Shown piece after piece: positions 31,378 through 41,364 of a stretch of 64,000 nt of DNA. Position 1 is the first letter of the stretch. Each line of letters opens with the position of its first letter. The position numbers were made by a program, and so were the translations under genes. The stretch is taken from the NCBI RefSeq assembly GCF_002077155.1, contig NZ_CP015027.1:372001-436000 (forward strand). The letters are read 5' to 3'. Source of the stretch: Sporosarcina sp. P33. Its GTDB lineage: Bacteria; Bacillota; Bacilli; Bacillales_A; Planococcaceae. The notes beneath the pieces were generated by a model. The model did no database searches, was not told where the DNA came from, and saw nothing but the letters and a program-made list of their open reading frames with translations.

Positions 31378-33735
31378 TTATTTTAATTCGACGACTGTAA
31401 CACCGCTGCCGCCTTCTCCGGCTTCACCAAACCGGTAAGATTTCACGCGCGAATGTTTCTTTAAGTACTGTTGCACACCTTGGCGCAGGGCACCTGTGCC
31501 TTTGCCGTGAATTATATTCACCTGATGATAATTGGACAGCAATGCATCATCTATATACTTCTCCGTTCGCGCAATCGCATCTTCATAACGTTCGCCGCGC
31601 AAGTCGAGTTCCATTTTCACATGCTCCGAACGGCCCCTTACTGCGGCTGCAGTGACTGGTTTCTTTTCTTTCTCAGGCTTCGTATATTGAAGACCTGATT
31701 CCGGTAATTTCATTTTCAATATACCGATTTGCACAACCCACTCTTTGTCGGAGACTTTTTCGATTAGAGTCCCTTTTTGTCCATAGGCCAGCACTTTCAC
31801 TTCATCGCCTTGCTTCAGCGGACGCGGACCTGCCTGTGCCTTGACAGCTTTCTTTTTCTTCTCTTCTGGCGCGGCGCCTTCCAGCCGTTTCCGCGCTTCG
31901 ATCAATTCATGCTCTTTGACGTTGGCTCCTGCATTCATGCGCAGAGCGCGTAAATCTGAAATCACAGCTTCGGATTCGATTTTGGCCTGCTCGACGATTT
32001 TTTTTGCTCTTTCTTTCGCGGCTTCCGTCAAGCGGTCTTTCTGCTCTTCAAATTCCTGAAGTTTTTCATTCAATTCCTGCTTTAACTTTTCCGTTTCTAA
32101 TAGTACATTATGCGTACGTTCAGCATCCTTTTCAGATTGTACACGGCTCGTTTCAAGAGACGCAATCATGCTGTCCACTTCCCCGCGGTTTTCGCCGGTA
32201 AAACTCTTTGCGCGGTCAATTATATGATGATGAAGGCCCAGCCGCTTCGAGATTTCAAAGGCATTACTCCGCCCCGGCACTCCAATCAGCAAGCGGTACG
32301 TCGGACTCAATGTGTCGATGTCGAATTCTACGCTGGCATTTGCCACACCAGGCCTGTTAAAGCCGTACGCTTTCAATTCCGGATAGTGAGTGGTTGCCAT
32401 GACACGCGCCCCGCTGCCGTGTACTTCATCAAGAATGGAAATAGCGAGTGCCGCTCCTTCCTGCGGGTCGGTTCCAGAGCCCAATTCATCAAATAAAAGA
32501 AGAGAACGGTCATCGAACTTCTTCAAAATATTGACGATGTTGACCATATGGGATGAAAATGTACTCAGGCTTTGCTCAATCGACTGCTCGTCTCCGATAT
32601 CTGCATAGATGGAATCAAAGACAGCGATTTCAGAGCCGTCGAGTACAGGGATCGGCAATCCTGCCTGTGCCATCAATGTACAGAGCCCCACCGTTTTCAG
32701 GGTGACTGTTTTACCGCCCGTGTTCGGACCGGTGATGACGATTGTGGTAATGTCTTCTCCAAATTCAATCGTGTTGGCCACCGCTTCTTCAATTGGAAGC
32801 AGCGGATGACGCGCTTTTGTCAGGCGCATGTAGCCATCTGCATTAACAGCCGGTTTGGTGCATTTATTGGCTGTCCCATATTTTGCTTTTGCCAATATGA
32901 CGTCTATTTCCGCCAGCAGCTGCACCAGCGTGAACAGATCGTGAGCGATTTCCTGCACACTGGCGGACAATGCGAGCAGAATCTTTTCAATTTCTTCCTG
33001 TTCTTTCACTTTCAATTCGCGAATTTCATTATTTGCCTGGACGACTGCGTCTGGCTCAATAAATAATGTCTGTCCTGAAGATGACATGTCGTGGATGACA
33101 CCGCCATAATGTGAACGGTATTCTGCTTTTACAGGAATAACATACCGGTCGTTACGCATCGTGACGATTGCATCTGACAGCATTTTGGAGGCATTCTTTC
33201 CTCTCGTATAACTCTCCAGCCGTTCGCGCACCCGGCTTTCCTGAATCCGCAAACTTTGGCGGATAGAACGTAAAGCGGAAGAAGCACTGTCCACTACCCG
33301 TCCATTATCATCGATTGCCGCATTGATTTCATGCTCAATCGCCGTTAAAATCGGCATAGCATCTTTGCGGGCCAGTAAATGAGGGATGGAGATTTCGCCT
33401 TCTTCTTTAACCCCCTCAAGGAACTGCCGCAGAATTCTGCTTGCGCGAATTGTATCGGCAATTTCCACAAGTTCCATAGCACTCAGCATACCGCCGATCT
33501 GTGCCCGTTTCGCGTGGGGACGGATGTCGTGGATTCCGCCCATCGGCACATTACCGCGTATTCGTAATAAAGCCAGTCCTTCATCTGTTTCTTCAAGTAA
33601 ACGGCTGACATCTTCAAGACTTTTCGAAGGCACCAGCTGCTCTACATGTGTACGGCCAGCTTTGGACGTACACTGTGCAGAGACCTGTTGAATGATTTTA
33701 TCAAATTCAAGTGTTTTTAAGACACGCTTTTCCAA
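31378..33735 (-). CDS. mutS2: MutS2, ribosome-rescue/recombination ATPase with Smr nuclease
   Basis: 785 residues, TTG start behind AAAGGAAGTG. A MutS-type ATPase core carries Walker A VITGPNTGGKTVTLKT and Walker B LLLFDELGSGTDPQEGAALA. A long coiled coil (about residues 515-620) follows, then a KOW-like patch (QGDEVKVLAYGQKGTLIEK), and the C-terminal Smr endonuclease domain LDLRGERYEDAIARTEKYID with IIHGKGTGALRQGV. The family suppresses homologous recombination and, in Bacillus, splits collided ribosomes. Order polX, mutS2, yshE as in Bacillus. Confidence 0.96.
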   Translation of the reverse strand: MEKRVLKTLEFDKIIQQVSAQCTSKAGRTHVEQLVPSKSLEDVSRLLEETDEGLALLRIRGNVPMGGIHDIRPHAKRAQIGGMLSAMELVEIADTIRASRILRQFLEGVKEEGEISIPHLLARKDAMPILTAIEHEINAAIDDNGRVVDSASSALRSIRQSLRIQESRVRERLESYTRGKNASKMLSDAIVTMRNDRYVIPVKAEYRSHYGGVIHDMSSSGQTLFIEPDAVVQANNEIRELKVKEQEEIEKILLALSASVQEIAHDLFTLVQLLAEIDVILAKAKYGTANKCTKPAVNADGYMRLTKARHPLLPIEEAVANTIEFGEDITTIVITGPNTGGKTVTLKTVGLCTLMAQAGLPIPVLDGSEIAVFDSIYADIGDEQSIEQSLSTFSSHMVNIVNILKKFDDRSLLLFDELGSGTDPQEGAALAISILDEVHGSGARVMATTHYPELKAYGFNRPGVANASVEFDIDTLSPTYRLLIGVPGRSNAFEISKRLGLHHHIIDRAKSFTGENRGEVDSMIASLETSRVQSEKDAERTHNVLLETEKLKQELNEKLQEFEEQKDRLTEAAKERAKKIVEQAKIESEAVISDLRALRMNAGANVKEHELIEARKRLEGAAPEEKKKKAVKAQAGPRPLKQGDEVKVLAYGQKGTLIEKVSDKEWVVQIGILKMKLPESGLQYTKPEKEKKPVTAAAVRGRSEHVKMELDLRGERYEDAIARTEKYIDDALLSNYHQVNIIHGKGTGALRQGVQQYLKKHSRVKSYRFGEAGEGGSGVTVVELK

Positions 33736-33751
33736 TGTCTCACACTTCCTT

Positions 33752-35458
33752 TCATCTGCGGATCACTTTCTCAATGAATGTTTCTAGCGGCCACGTGTTA
33801 ATGACCTGTTCAGCAGGAAGCCACGCTTTTTGGGCATATTCCACGCCAATCGGCATAATATCGAGCTGTTCTGTTGCGTGTGCATCTGTGTTGATTGCGA
33901 TCAGAACTCCTGCATTTTTAGCCTGAATTAAATGTTCCGTACGCAAATCCAAACGGTAAGGGCTTGCGTTAACTTCCAGTATTTTGCCGTACTCACCCGC
34001 CCACGTGATCAGCTGATCGATATCCGGATTATACCCTTCGCGCTGACCGATAATTCGTCCAGTCGGGTGCGCGATCATATGCACGTACGGATTTTTGCAC
34101 GCGGCATACAGACGCTCCATGATTTGCTCCTGCGGCTGATTAAAACTGGAATGGATGGATGCTATGACAAAGTCCAGCTGTTTTAAAATCTCATCATCAA
34201 AATCCAGCCGGCCATCAGGGAGAATATCCATCTCGGTGCCGCAGAACACTTCAATGTCGTCGTATTTTTCATTGACCGCGCGAATTTCTTCTATCTGTTT
34301 CAGCAAACGCTCGGGAGTCAGGCCGTTTGCGACTTTTAAATAGTGCGAGTGGTCGGTGATGACCATATGGGAATATCCTTTAGCGCGGCAGGCTTCCACC
34401 ATCTCCTCCACGGAGTAACCTCCATCTGACCATGTCGTATGCATATGAAGATCAGAACGGATCTGTTCAGGGGTAACGAGCTGAGCGATTTCGTCTGCAC
34501 GATCAAGTTCTGTTCCATCTTTACGAATGCTCGGCGGAATAAACGGCAGATCAAAATGTGCGAAAAATTCTTTTTCACTCGAAAACGTCTGTACTTGTCC
34601 GGATTTATCTTCTACACCGTATTCACTGATTTTCTGCTTGCGGCTTTTTGCCAGCTGGCGCATCCGGACATTATGAGCAGCTGAACCTGTGAAGTGATGC
34701 AGGGCAGTGGCAAATTGATCTTCTGTTACAAAACGGAAGTCTGCATCAATCGGATGTTCTGTATCCAGTGAAATCGACAGTTTAGCATCTCCTGCAGCAA
34801 TAATTTTTTCAATCGGCAGCGCTGCTAATATTTTTTCTTTGACGGCTTTTGGCTGTTCTGTTACAACAATCCAATCTACATCAGAACTCTCTTCTTCCCG
34901 TCTGCGAAAACTCCCCGCCACCTGATACTTCTGGATTTCATCAATCAGCTGCAGCTCAGCCTCAACGGCGTCCGCAATTTTTGCCACTTGCCAGATCGGC
35001 GTCTTACCGGAACGCTGTGCAAGTATTTCAATTTCCCGCAATAGATTTTCTTCTGTCTTTTTCCCGAAGCCCGGCACTTTGCTTACTTCCTGTTTTTCAC
35101 AGGCCGCCTGCAGCGATTCCACCGAATCAATATTCAGTGCTTCTCGCAATTTAGCTATTTTCTTGCCGCCTAGCCCTGGAATATTCAACAGCGGAATTAA
35201 ACCTTTCGGAACTTTGTCTTCCAGCTCTTTCAGCACTTCGGATGTCCCGTTTTCCATCAAGTCTGTAATGACGGCGCCGGTTCCTTTGCCGATTCCTTTT
35301 AGCGTTAGAATATCATCCATCTCAGACAAACTTCTTGGATCCAGCTCCAAAACAGATGCAGCTTTGCGGAACGCCGCCACTTTAAAATGATTTTCTCCAA
35401 GTAATTCCATATATAATGCAATCTTTTCAAACGTGCGGATTATCGTCTTTTTATTCAA
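33752..35458 (-). CDS. polX: DNA polymerase X with PHP exonuclease domain
   Basis: 568 residues, TTG start at 35458 behind GAGGAGG. N-terminal HhH repeats (LTLKGIGKGTGAVI, LLNIPGLGGKKIAKLREAL), the PolX nucleotidyl-transfer region with VAGSFRRREEESSDVDWIVV (catalytic Asp pair) and a C-terminal PHP domain SDLHMHTTWSDGGYSVEEMV, VITDHSHYL and INTDAHATEQ holding metals for 3'-5' exonuclease and AP-endonuclease activity. Gap-filling polymerase in base-excision repair. Seventeen bases before mutS2. Confidence 0.96.
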   Translation of the reverse strand: MNKKTIIRTFEKIALYMELLGENHFKVAAFRKAASVLELDPRSLSEMDDILTLKGIGKGTGAVITDLMENGTSEVLKELEDKVPKGLIPLLNIPGLGGKKIAKLREALNIDSVESLQAACEKQEVSKVPGFGKKTEENLLREIEILAQRSGKTPIWQVAKIADAVEAELQLIDEIQKYQVAGSFRRREEESSDVDWIVVTEQPKAVKEKILAALPIEKIIAAGDAKLSISLDTEHPIDADFRFVTEDQFATALHHFTGSAAHNVRMRQLAKSRKQKISEYGVEDKSGQVQTFSSEKEFFAHFDLPFIPPSIRKDGTELDRADEIAQLVTPEQIRSDLHMHTTWSDGGYSVEEMVEACRAKGYSHMVITDHSHYLKVANGLTPERLLKQIEEIRAVNEKYDDIEVFCGTEMDILPDGRLDFDDEILKQLDFVIASIHSSFNQPQEQIMERLYAACKNPYVHMIAHPTGRIIGQREGYNPDIDQLITWAGEYGKILEVNASPYRLDLRTEHLIQAKNAGVLIAINTDAHATEQLDIMPIGVEYAQKAWLPAEQVINTWPLETFIEKVIRR

Positions 35459-35481
35459 GTCAGTGTCCTCCTCACTCTGAT

Positions 35482-35512
35482 AAAAAAGCTTCCACGCAAT
35501 CGGGAAGCTTTT
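35482..35512 (-). terminator. Terminator after cvpA
   Basis: AAAAGCTTCC (35484-35493) pairs with GGAAGCTTTT (35503-35512), with six Ts on the minus strand. It lies between cvpA and polX. Confidence 0.85.
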
Positions 35513-35544
35513 CGTTCATATGTACATTACATGATTTTCGGGCA

Positions 35545-36084
35545 CTAGCCCATATAAACGAACCACCAATTTTTTATTGCCGAGGAAATAATCGGTGTAT
35601 GTTCGAACATCGCTTTGGCCAGCAATGAATGCCCCAAAGAATTTTGAATTACTTCTACCGGAAGCATCGCGAGTACAGATAATAGGAAAAAGATAATAAT
35701 ATAGAACTCTACAAATCCTAATCCAGCCCCTACTAAGCGTGCCGCGAATCCAAATACCGGAATATGCTTTAAGAAGTCCAGCATTGAGCCAATTAACTGT
35801 AATACCAGCTTCACGCCAACGAATAGTAAAATAAATGCTATCAGATGGTAAAACGTCATGTCCAAATCCAAGTGCTCAAATTTCCAGCTCAAACTGTCTG
35901 CTGCTGTGGCACCCGGATATGGAATCCATAAAATTAGTTTTTCCGCCATCGGCTTATAGTATTTATACGCCACGATCAACGCCAGAATCAATCCAAACAT
36001 GTGGATCAGCTGTACGATTAATCCGCGTCTAAATCCTGCAATCAGACCGCTTACTAACAGTAAAATGATGAGTAAATCTATCAT
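35545..36084 (-). CDS. cvpA: CvpA-family membrane protein (YshB)
   Basis: 179 residues with four membrane segments: LLIILLLVSGLIAGFRRGLI, HMFGLILALIVAYKYYKPM, TFYHLIAFILLFVGVKLVLQ and GFVEFYIIIFFLLSVLAMLP. The GFRRGLI motif after helix 1 and the glycine-rich GFAARLVGAGLGFVE are typical of CvpA. In enterobacteria it was named for colicin V production; the role in Bacillus is not clear. Eleven bases after zapA. Confidence 0.9.
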   Translation of the reverse strand: MIDLLIILLLVSGLIAGFRRGLIVQLIHMFGLILALIVAYKYYKPMAEKLILWIPYPGATAADSLSWKFEHLDLDMTFYHLIAFILLFVGVKLVLQLIGSMLDFLKHIPVFGFAARLVGAGLGFVEFYIIIFFLLSVLAMLPVEVIQNSLGHSLLAKAMFEHTPIISSAIKNWWFVYMG

Positions 36085-36094
36085 GTTTTGCCCC

Positions 36095-36355
36095 TCAACC
36101 CTTCAAATTTCTCACTTCTTCTTCCAATTCTTTAACCTTTTCCTGCAATTTCAAATAATCATGCACGCTATTTACTGCCGTCAGCACCGCAATTCTCTTG
36201 CTGTCCAGGTGACGATTATGTTTACTGATTTCCCGCATTCTTTCGTCAACGAGCGAGGCCACATAACGCACATGTGAAGAAGGTTCCGTACCAACAACCG
36301 TATATGTTTGTCCGTAAATATCAACTGTCACTCTGGCTTTTTGTTTGTCCGCCAT
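36095..36355 (-). CDS. zapA: Cell division protein ZapA
   Basis: 86 residues: an N-terminal globular part (ARVTVDIYGQTYTVVGTEPS, then VRYVASLVDERMREISKHNR) and a C-terminal coiled coil (LKLQEKVKELEEEVRNLKG). ZapA bundles FtsZ filaments at the division site. Divergent from rnhC and first of zapA-cvpA, as in Bacillus. Confidence 0.95.
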   Translation of the reverse strand: MADKQKARVTVDIYGQTYTVVGTEPSSHVRYVASLVDERMREISKHNRHLDSKRIAVLTAVNSVHDYLKLQEKVKELEEEVRNLKG

Positions 36356-36464
36356 TGTTCCGCCCTCCCCCTAAAACCCTTATATAATCATACCATGAAA
36401 AACAATTGATTGTGAATCAATTATGCCTCATATCTACAATGGGTTTGATATTTCACCAATATTA

Positions 36465-36493
36465 TTCAACAGATTTTTTATTTCAGGTATACT
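36465..36493 (+). promoter_or_regulatory. Promoter of rnhC
   Basis: TTCAAC (36465-36470), 17 bases, TATACT (36488-36493). Transcription from about 36500 excludes the upstream in-frame ATGs at 36423 and 36495 as starts. Confidence 0.65.
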
Positions 36494-36527
36494 AATGAAT
36501 AAAGTATTCCAGGAAGTGAGTGAGGAA

Positions 36528-37457
36528 ATGAGCAATCAGGTAATTGTTCTGTCAGAAAAAGAAATGCCGGAAGTCGTCCGCTTCTATGAAAGAAATAAAG
36601 TGACGCGAAATGCACCGGGCGTTGTATTTGCAGCAAAAATCTCAGATACGTCCATCACGGCATACCGTTCAGGTAAAGTGCTGTTTCAAGGTGCAGGCGC
36701 AGACAGGGAAGCGGCTCGCTGGGGCACGGTTTCAGCATCGGCGAAAGTGAAATCTGCGGAAGCAAAAGGGGATGTCCTGCCTGCAAACTTCGCATCATTA
36801 TCCGTTCTTGGTTCGGATGAAACAGGAACCGGAGATTTCTTCGGCCCCGTCACGGTTGCCGCCTGTTTTGTCAGCAGCGCGCAGATTGAACTGGTTAAAG
36901 AATTGGGTGTGAAAGACTCTAAGCAGCTGACCGATCAGTATATGCGGCAAATAGCGGAAGATTTGAAGCAAGTTGTAAAACATTCTGTGCTGACGCTGGA
37001 TAATGCAAAATATAATGACATCCAAAGTCAGGGCTGGTCGCAAGGTAAGATTAAAGCTGTACTTCACAATCAGGCCATTCAGGATGTACTCGGACAGATG
37101 CAACCTGAACTGCCGGACCACATTCTCATCGACCAATTCGCGGAACGCCGGGTCTATTATAATCACTTAAAAAATGAGTCACAGATTATCCACGATAAAG
37201 TTCTGTTTTCTACAAAAGCTGAAAATCTCCACGTATCGGTAGCGACGGCTTCCATCCTGGCGCGGGTAGCGTTCCTCGATGCAATGGACCAGTTAAGTGC
37301 TAAAGCAGGTGTGACACTCCCTAAAGGCGCCGGTCCCAAAGTTGATCAGACGGCATGCCAGATTATCCGTAAAAAAGGAGAACCGTTCTTGCATTCCATT
37401 ACAAAAGTTCATTTTGCCAATACGCAAAAAGCGCTGAAACTGGCATATAAAAAATAA
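36528..37457 (+). CDS. rnhC: Ribonuclease HIII
   Basis: 309 residues from ATG 36528, chosen because the promoter lies just upstream and the protein then starts MSNQVIVLSEKEM as in relatives. The N-terminal substrate-binding domain (residues 1-90) is followed by the RNase H core: VLGSDETGTGDFFGPVTVAA with catalytic D and E, VKDSKQLTD, ILIDQFAER and VATASILARVAFLDAM. Cleaves the RNA strand of RNA/DNA hybrids such as R-loops and Okazaki primers. Only plus-strand gene in this core block. Confidence 0.95.
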   Translation: MSNQVIVLSEKEMPEVVRFYERNKVTRNAPGVVFAAKISDTSITAYRSGKVLFQGAGADREAARWGTVSASAKVKSAEAKGDVLPANFASLSVLGSDETGTGDFFGPVTVAACFVSSAQIELVKELGVKDSKQLTDQYMRQIAEDLKQVVKHSVLTLDNAKYNDIQSQGWSQGKIKAVLHNQAIQDVLGQMQPELPDHILIDQFAERRVYYNHLKNESQIIHDKVLFSTKAENLHVSVATASILARVAFLDAMDQLSAKAGVTLPKGAGPKVDQTACQIIRKKGEPFLHSITKVHFANTQKALKLAYKK

Positions 37458-37478
37458 TATTCATCGAAAAAAGCGCAA

Positions 37479-37522
37479 AAGCAGCCTGCAAATTCAGTGA
37501 AAACTAAATTTGCAGGCTGCTT
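37479..37522. terminator. Bidirectional terminator between rnhC and pheT
   Basis: AAGCAGCCTGCAAATT (37479-37494) pairs perfectly with AATTTGCAGGCTGCTT (37507-37522). It serves the convergent rnhC and pheT genes. Confidence 0.9.
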
Positions 37523-37528
37523 GTTTAC

Positions 37529-39940
37529 TTATGACCGCAATTGAGCGTTAGCTTGTACAGTCAGCGCATCCAGCACTTTATTGTGAGCATTGACAACTTC
37601 TTCATCCGTCAGCGTACGTTCCGGATCGAAGTAGGTTAACGAGAATGCAAGAGATTTCGTTCCTTCCTCCACATTCTTTCCTTCATACAAGTCAAACAGC
37701 TGAACTTGTTTCAATAGTTTTCCGCCCGCTCGTCGAATAATTTTCTCAAGATTTGCGGACGTTGTATCACGGTCGACAACTAACGCAATATCACGTGAAA
37801 TAGACGGATAGCGTGGCACCGCTTCATATAAAAGTTCTTCTGTGGCGGTTTCCATAATCACCCGCAAATTCAATTCCATTACGTACGTTTCCTGCAAGTC
37901 CCGCTGGTTCTGTACAGTCGGGTGAACCTGACCAATGATTCCGACAGCGGTATCATCAAGCCAGACTGTTGCAGTACGGCCCGGATGCATTTGCTCCATC
38001 GCAGCTTTTGTAAATTGAATACGTTCAAGCAGTCCTAACTGTTTAAACAGTCCTTCGACGATTCCTTTCATCACGAAGAAATCAACTTTTTTCGTTTCAC
38101 CTTGCCAAGCATGCTGAACCCATTTCCCTGTCAGCACTGCAGCCACATGCTCCACTTCTTTTGGCAGACCGTCTTCCTCAATCCCTAAGAATACAGATCC
38201 CGTTTCGTACAGCGCAACCGATTCATTACGGCGCGCCACGTTATACGTCGCTGCATCCAAAAGATGAGGAATCAGACTTTGACGAAGAACACTGCGCTCT
38301 TCGCTCATCGGCATAAGCAATTTTGTAACCGGCGCTGTCTCGAGCGCGAAAGCTTGTGCATCTTTCGGTGAAGAAAGTGAGTAAGTCAATGCCTGAGAAA
38401 GACCCGCTGCTTCAAGGTATCTGCGGACTATGCGGCGCTTAGACTGGTAAGGTGTCAAGCCGCCCGGTCTGCTTTCTGCTACCGGCAATGTTTTCGGGAT
38501 TTCATCATATCCATACAGGCGTGCAATTTCTTCAATCATATCTTCTTTAATTTTCAGATCCTGACGTCTGGTCGGAATATCCATTACGAGCTGACCGTTG
38601 ATTGCTTCAGTGGGAATTTGCAGACGTTCCATAATCGATTTCATTTCATCCATCGGAATTTTCATGCCAAGACGATTATTTACGTAATCCGGTGACAGGA
38701 TAATTTTTTCTGATGACTTATCCAGCTCGTCAAATACAACTGAACCGGCAAGCACTTCCCCGCCTGCGAGCTCTGCCATTAATTGTGCAGCACGCTCCGC
38801 TGCCGCTTCCACTCGATTAGGATCCACACCTTTTTCAAAGCGTGTACTCGCATCGCTTCGCAAGCCCACTTCTTTGGATGTCTGGCGAACAGAACCAGGC
38901 GCAAAGTATGCCGATTCGATGACGACTGTTGTTGTGCCTTCGTACACTTCTGAATTCGCTCCGCCCATAACACCCGCAAGTGCTACCGGCTCTTTGCCAT
39001 TTGTAATGACCAGCTGACGTTCATTCAAAGTGCGCTCAGTCTGATCAAGCGTGATCATTTTTTCATCTTTTTTTGCATGACGGACAACAATTTCTTTTGT
39101 TTCCAAGCGGTCATAGTCAAAAGCATGAAGCGGCTGGCCATATTCCATCAATACAAAGTTCGTAATGTCAACAATGTTGTTATGCGGACGAATGCCTGCT
39201 GACATCAGGGTGTTTTGCAGCCACTGCGGGGATTCCGCGACTTTGACATTCTTCACTACTTTCGCTGCATACATCGGATTATCTTCAGGCGCCTCTACAG
39301 AAAGCTTCAGCCAATCCTGCGCTTTTTCTGCAGATGCTTCGTAAGAAATCTCAGGCAGCTTGATGTCTTTTGACAAAATAGCCCCTACCTCGTACGCAAC
39401 ACCGAGCATACTTAATGCATCAGAACGGTTTGGCGTTAAATCAAATTCCAGGATGCGGTCATACAGTCCGAGGTGAGTCAATGCGCTGTCTCCCGCACGC
39501 ACATCATTCGGCAGCACATAAATGCCTTCCGCATACGCTTTCGGAACGAGTTTCCCTTCTATGCCAAGTTCCTGCAATGAACAGATCATCCCGTTTGATT
39601 CTTCGCCGCGCAATTTTGCTTTTTTGATTTTCATTCCGCCCGGCAGCACTGCTCCAGGGCGTGCTACAATTACTTTTTGGCCTTCCGCAATATTCGGCGC
39701 TCCACAGATGATCTGTGTAATTTCGCCGCCTACATCCACCTGACAAATGTGAAGTTTATCCGCTTCCGGATGTTTCACACAATCCGTTACGTGTCCGATG
39801 ACAATATTGTCCATCTCAAATGAGCGGTCAATAATACCGTCTACTTCGATGCCGGCACGCGTAATCTTTTCCGCCAAATCCTCTACGGAAAGTTCATTCC
39901 AATCTACATAGCTGCTTAACCAATTTGTTGATACTAACAT
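37529..39940 (-). CDS. pheT: Phenylalanyl-tRNA synthetase, beta subunit
   Basis: 803 residues. Domains in order: EMAP-type tRNA-binding fold (about 40-150, VGHVTDCVKHPEADKLHICQ region), B3/4 editing domain (about 210-390, RPHNNIVDITNFVLMEYGQP), B5 (about 405-475), the inactive synthetase core, and the C-terminal FDX-ACB anticodon-binding domain (YPSISRDIALVVDRDTTSAN to the end). Edits mischarged Tyr-tRNA(Phe) and recognises tRNA(Phe). Twelve bases after pheS and regulated with it by the T-box. Confidence 0.97.
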   Translation of the reverse strand: MLVSTNWLSSYVDWNELSVEDLAEKITRAGIEVDGIIDRSFEMDNIVIGHVTDCVKHPEADKLHICQVDVGGEITQIICGAPNIAEGQKVIVARPGAVLPGGMKIKKAKLRGEESNGMICSLQELGIEGKLVPKAYAEGIYVLPNDVRAGDSALTHLGLYDRILEFDLTPNRSDALSMLGVAYEVGAILSKDIKLPEISYEASAEKAQDWLKLSVEAPEDNPMYAAKVVKNVKVAESPQWLQNTLMSAGIRPHNNIVDITNFVLMEYGQPLHAFDYDRLETKEIVVRHAKKDEKMITLDQTERTLNERQLVITNGKEPVALAGVMGGANSEVYEGTTTVVIESAYFAPGSVRQTSKEVGLRSDASTRFEKGVDPNRVEAAAERAAQLMAELAGGEVLAGSVVFDELDKSSEKIILSPDYVNNRLGMKIPMDEMKSIMERLQIPTEAINGQLVMDIPTRRQDLKIKEDMIEEIARLYGYDEIPKTLPVAESRPGGLTPYQSKRRIVRRYLEAAGLSQALTYSLSSPKDAQAFALETAPVTKLLMPMSEERSVLRQSLIPHLLDAATYNVARRNESVALYETGSVFLGIEEDGLPKEVEHVAAVLTGKWVQHAWQGETKKVDFFVMKGIVEGLFKQLGLLERIQFTKAAMEQMHPGRTATVWLDDTAVGIIGQVHPTVQNQRDLQETYVMELNLRVIMETATEELLYEAVPRYPSISRDIALVVDRDTTSANLEKIIRRAGGKLLKQVQLFDLYEGKNVEEGTKSLAFSLTYFDPERTLTDEEVVNAHNKVLDALTVQANAQLRS

Positions 39941-39952
39941 CAGTATTCCTCC

Positions 39953-40990
39953 TTATGCCTCTGACCGGTGGAATTGTGAAATAAACCGAATGTCATTTGT
40001 ATAGAAATGACGAATATCTTCCACTCCGTATTTTAACATCGCAATACGCTCAGGCCCCATGCCGAACGCAAAACCGGTAACTTCTTCCGGATTGTATCCA
40101 GCCATTTTCAGTACGTTCGGGTGCACCATTCCTGCGCCTAAAATTTCGATCCAGCCTGTTTTCTTACAAACGTTACAGCCTGAGCCGCCGCATTTGAAGC
40201 AGGAAATATCCATCTCAACGGAAGGCTCCGTAAATGGGAAGAAACTTGGACGCAAACGAATTTCACGCTCTGCTCCGAATAACTTCTTCGCCAACAGATC
40301 AAGCGTTCCTTTCAAGTCACTCATGCGGATATTTTCGCCAACGACAAGCCCTTCAATTTGTGTGAACTGATGGGAGTGTGTCGCGTCATCCGAATCACGC
40401 CGATACACTTTACCCGGGCAAATGATCTTGATCGCAGCACCGTCTTTTGCTTCCATCGTCCGCGCCTGAACAGGTGAAGTATGAGTGCGCAAAAGAATAT
40501 CCTCTGTAATATAGAAGGAATCCTGCATATCCCGCGCCGGATGACCTTTTGGCAAGTTCAATGCTTCAAAGTTGTAATAATCTTTTTCCACTTCAGGACC
40601 TTCCGCAATTTCATAGCCCATACTGATAAAGAAGTCTTCGATTTCCTCGACGACGCGTGTCAGCGGATGATGATTGCCAAGTTCTACGGGGCGGCCCGGT
40701 AAAGTAACATCGATTGATTCTTTCTCCAGCTGTTCTTTGATTGCCTGCTGTTCGAGAGTTTCTTTGCGTTCTTCCAAGAAAGCCGTTACACTTTCACGGA
40801 TTTCATTGACGAGCGCACCCATTTTCGGACGTTCTTCAGCCGGCAGTTTACCCATTCCTTTTAATAAATCGGTAATCGGCCCCTTTTTTCCAAGGTAGGC
40901 TACGCGTACATCATTCAGCTCTTTAACCGTATTGGATTCTTTGATTTTCAGCAGTACTTGTTCTTTCAGTTCATGCAGCTGTTCTTTCAT
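39953..40990 (-). CDS. pheS: Phenylalanyl-tRNA synthetase, alpha subunit
   Basis: 345 residues from ATG 40990 (GAGGAGC upstream); the frame runs back to 41239 only because it reads through the T-box leader. A helical coiled-coil arm (1-85) precedes the class II core: [30 protein letters not shown] (motif 2 area), [20 protein letters not shown] and the motif 3 region [19 protein letters not shown] CxxC pair [16 protein letters not shown] is present. Charges tRNA(Phe) in a heterotetramer with PheT. Confidence 0.97.
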   Translation of the reverse strand: MKEQLHELKEQVLLKIKESNTVKELNDVRVAYLGKKGPITDLLKGMGKLPAEERPKMGALVNEIRESVTAFLEERKETLEQQAIKEQLEKESIDVTLPGRPVELGNHHPLTRVVEEIEDFFISMGYEIAEGPEVEKDYYNFEALNLPKGHPARDMQDSFYITEDILLRTHTSPVQARTMEAKDGAAIKIICPGKVYRRDSDDATHSHQFTQIEGLVVGENIRMSDLKGTLDLLAKKLFGAEREIRLRPSFFPFTEPSVEMDISCFKCGGSGCNVCKKTGWIEILGAGMVHPNVLKMAGYNPEEVTGFAFGMGPERIAMLKYGVEDIRHFYTNDIRFISQFHRSEA

Positions 40991-41060
40991 CTTTACTAGC
41001 TCCTCTCTCCATTTCAGCAGCGGCCGCTTTTCAGTCATAAAGTTTCTGAAAAACAAAAAA

Positions 41061-41330
41061 CTCGCCCCTATAAAAGGGACGAGGTTGAATTTCGCGGTAC
41101 CACCCTGATTAGTTTGCATCAACAAAGAAGATGCAAAATCACTTGAATTGGAATAACGGTCCTTTGCCGGCACGCCTTTACATGTTTGGTCCAAGCGTGC
41201 AGCTCGCGGGGTGAACTTCGATGGAGCAGCGTTTTTCACACTTTCAGTCGTGGTGTAAAATCCCTGATAACGTGTCTTGCCATCTACTTTTCCCGGTCAT
41301 CGCTGTTTCTTTGATTCGCTTTCTAGTATA
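41061..41330 (-). promoter_or_regulatory. T-box riboswitch of pheST, Phe specifier TTC
   Basis: On the minus strand the conserved T-box GGGTGGTACCGCG occupies 41094-41106, followed by terminator stem CTCGTCCCT/AGGGGCGAG (41062-41084) and six Ts. About 110 bases upstream, the specifier codon TTC (41213-41215) sits in the sequence GAAGTTCACC of Stem I. Uncharged tRNA(Phe) should stabilise the antiterminator and switch pheS-pheT on. Leader 5' end is approximate. Confidence 0.93.
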
Positions 41331-41364
41331 CCGTAAAACGATTATGCCTTCAATAGTGATCTGA

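Noticed and set aside
40991-41239. Extended N-terminus of pheS
   Set aside because: It translates the T-box leader; the true start is ATG 40990 with GAGGAGC upstream.
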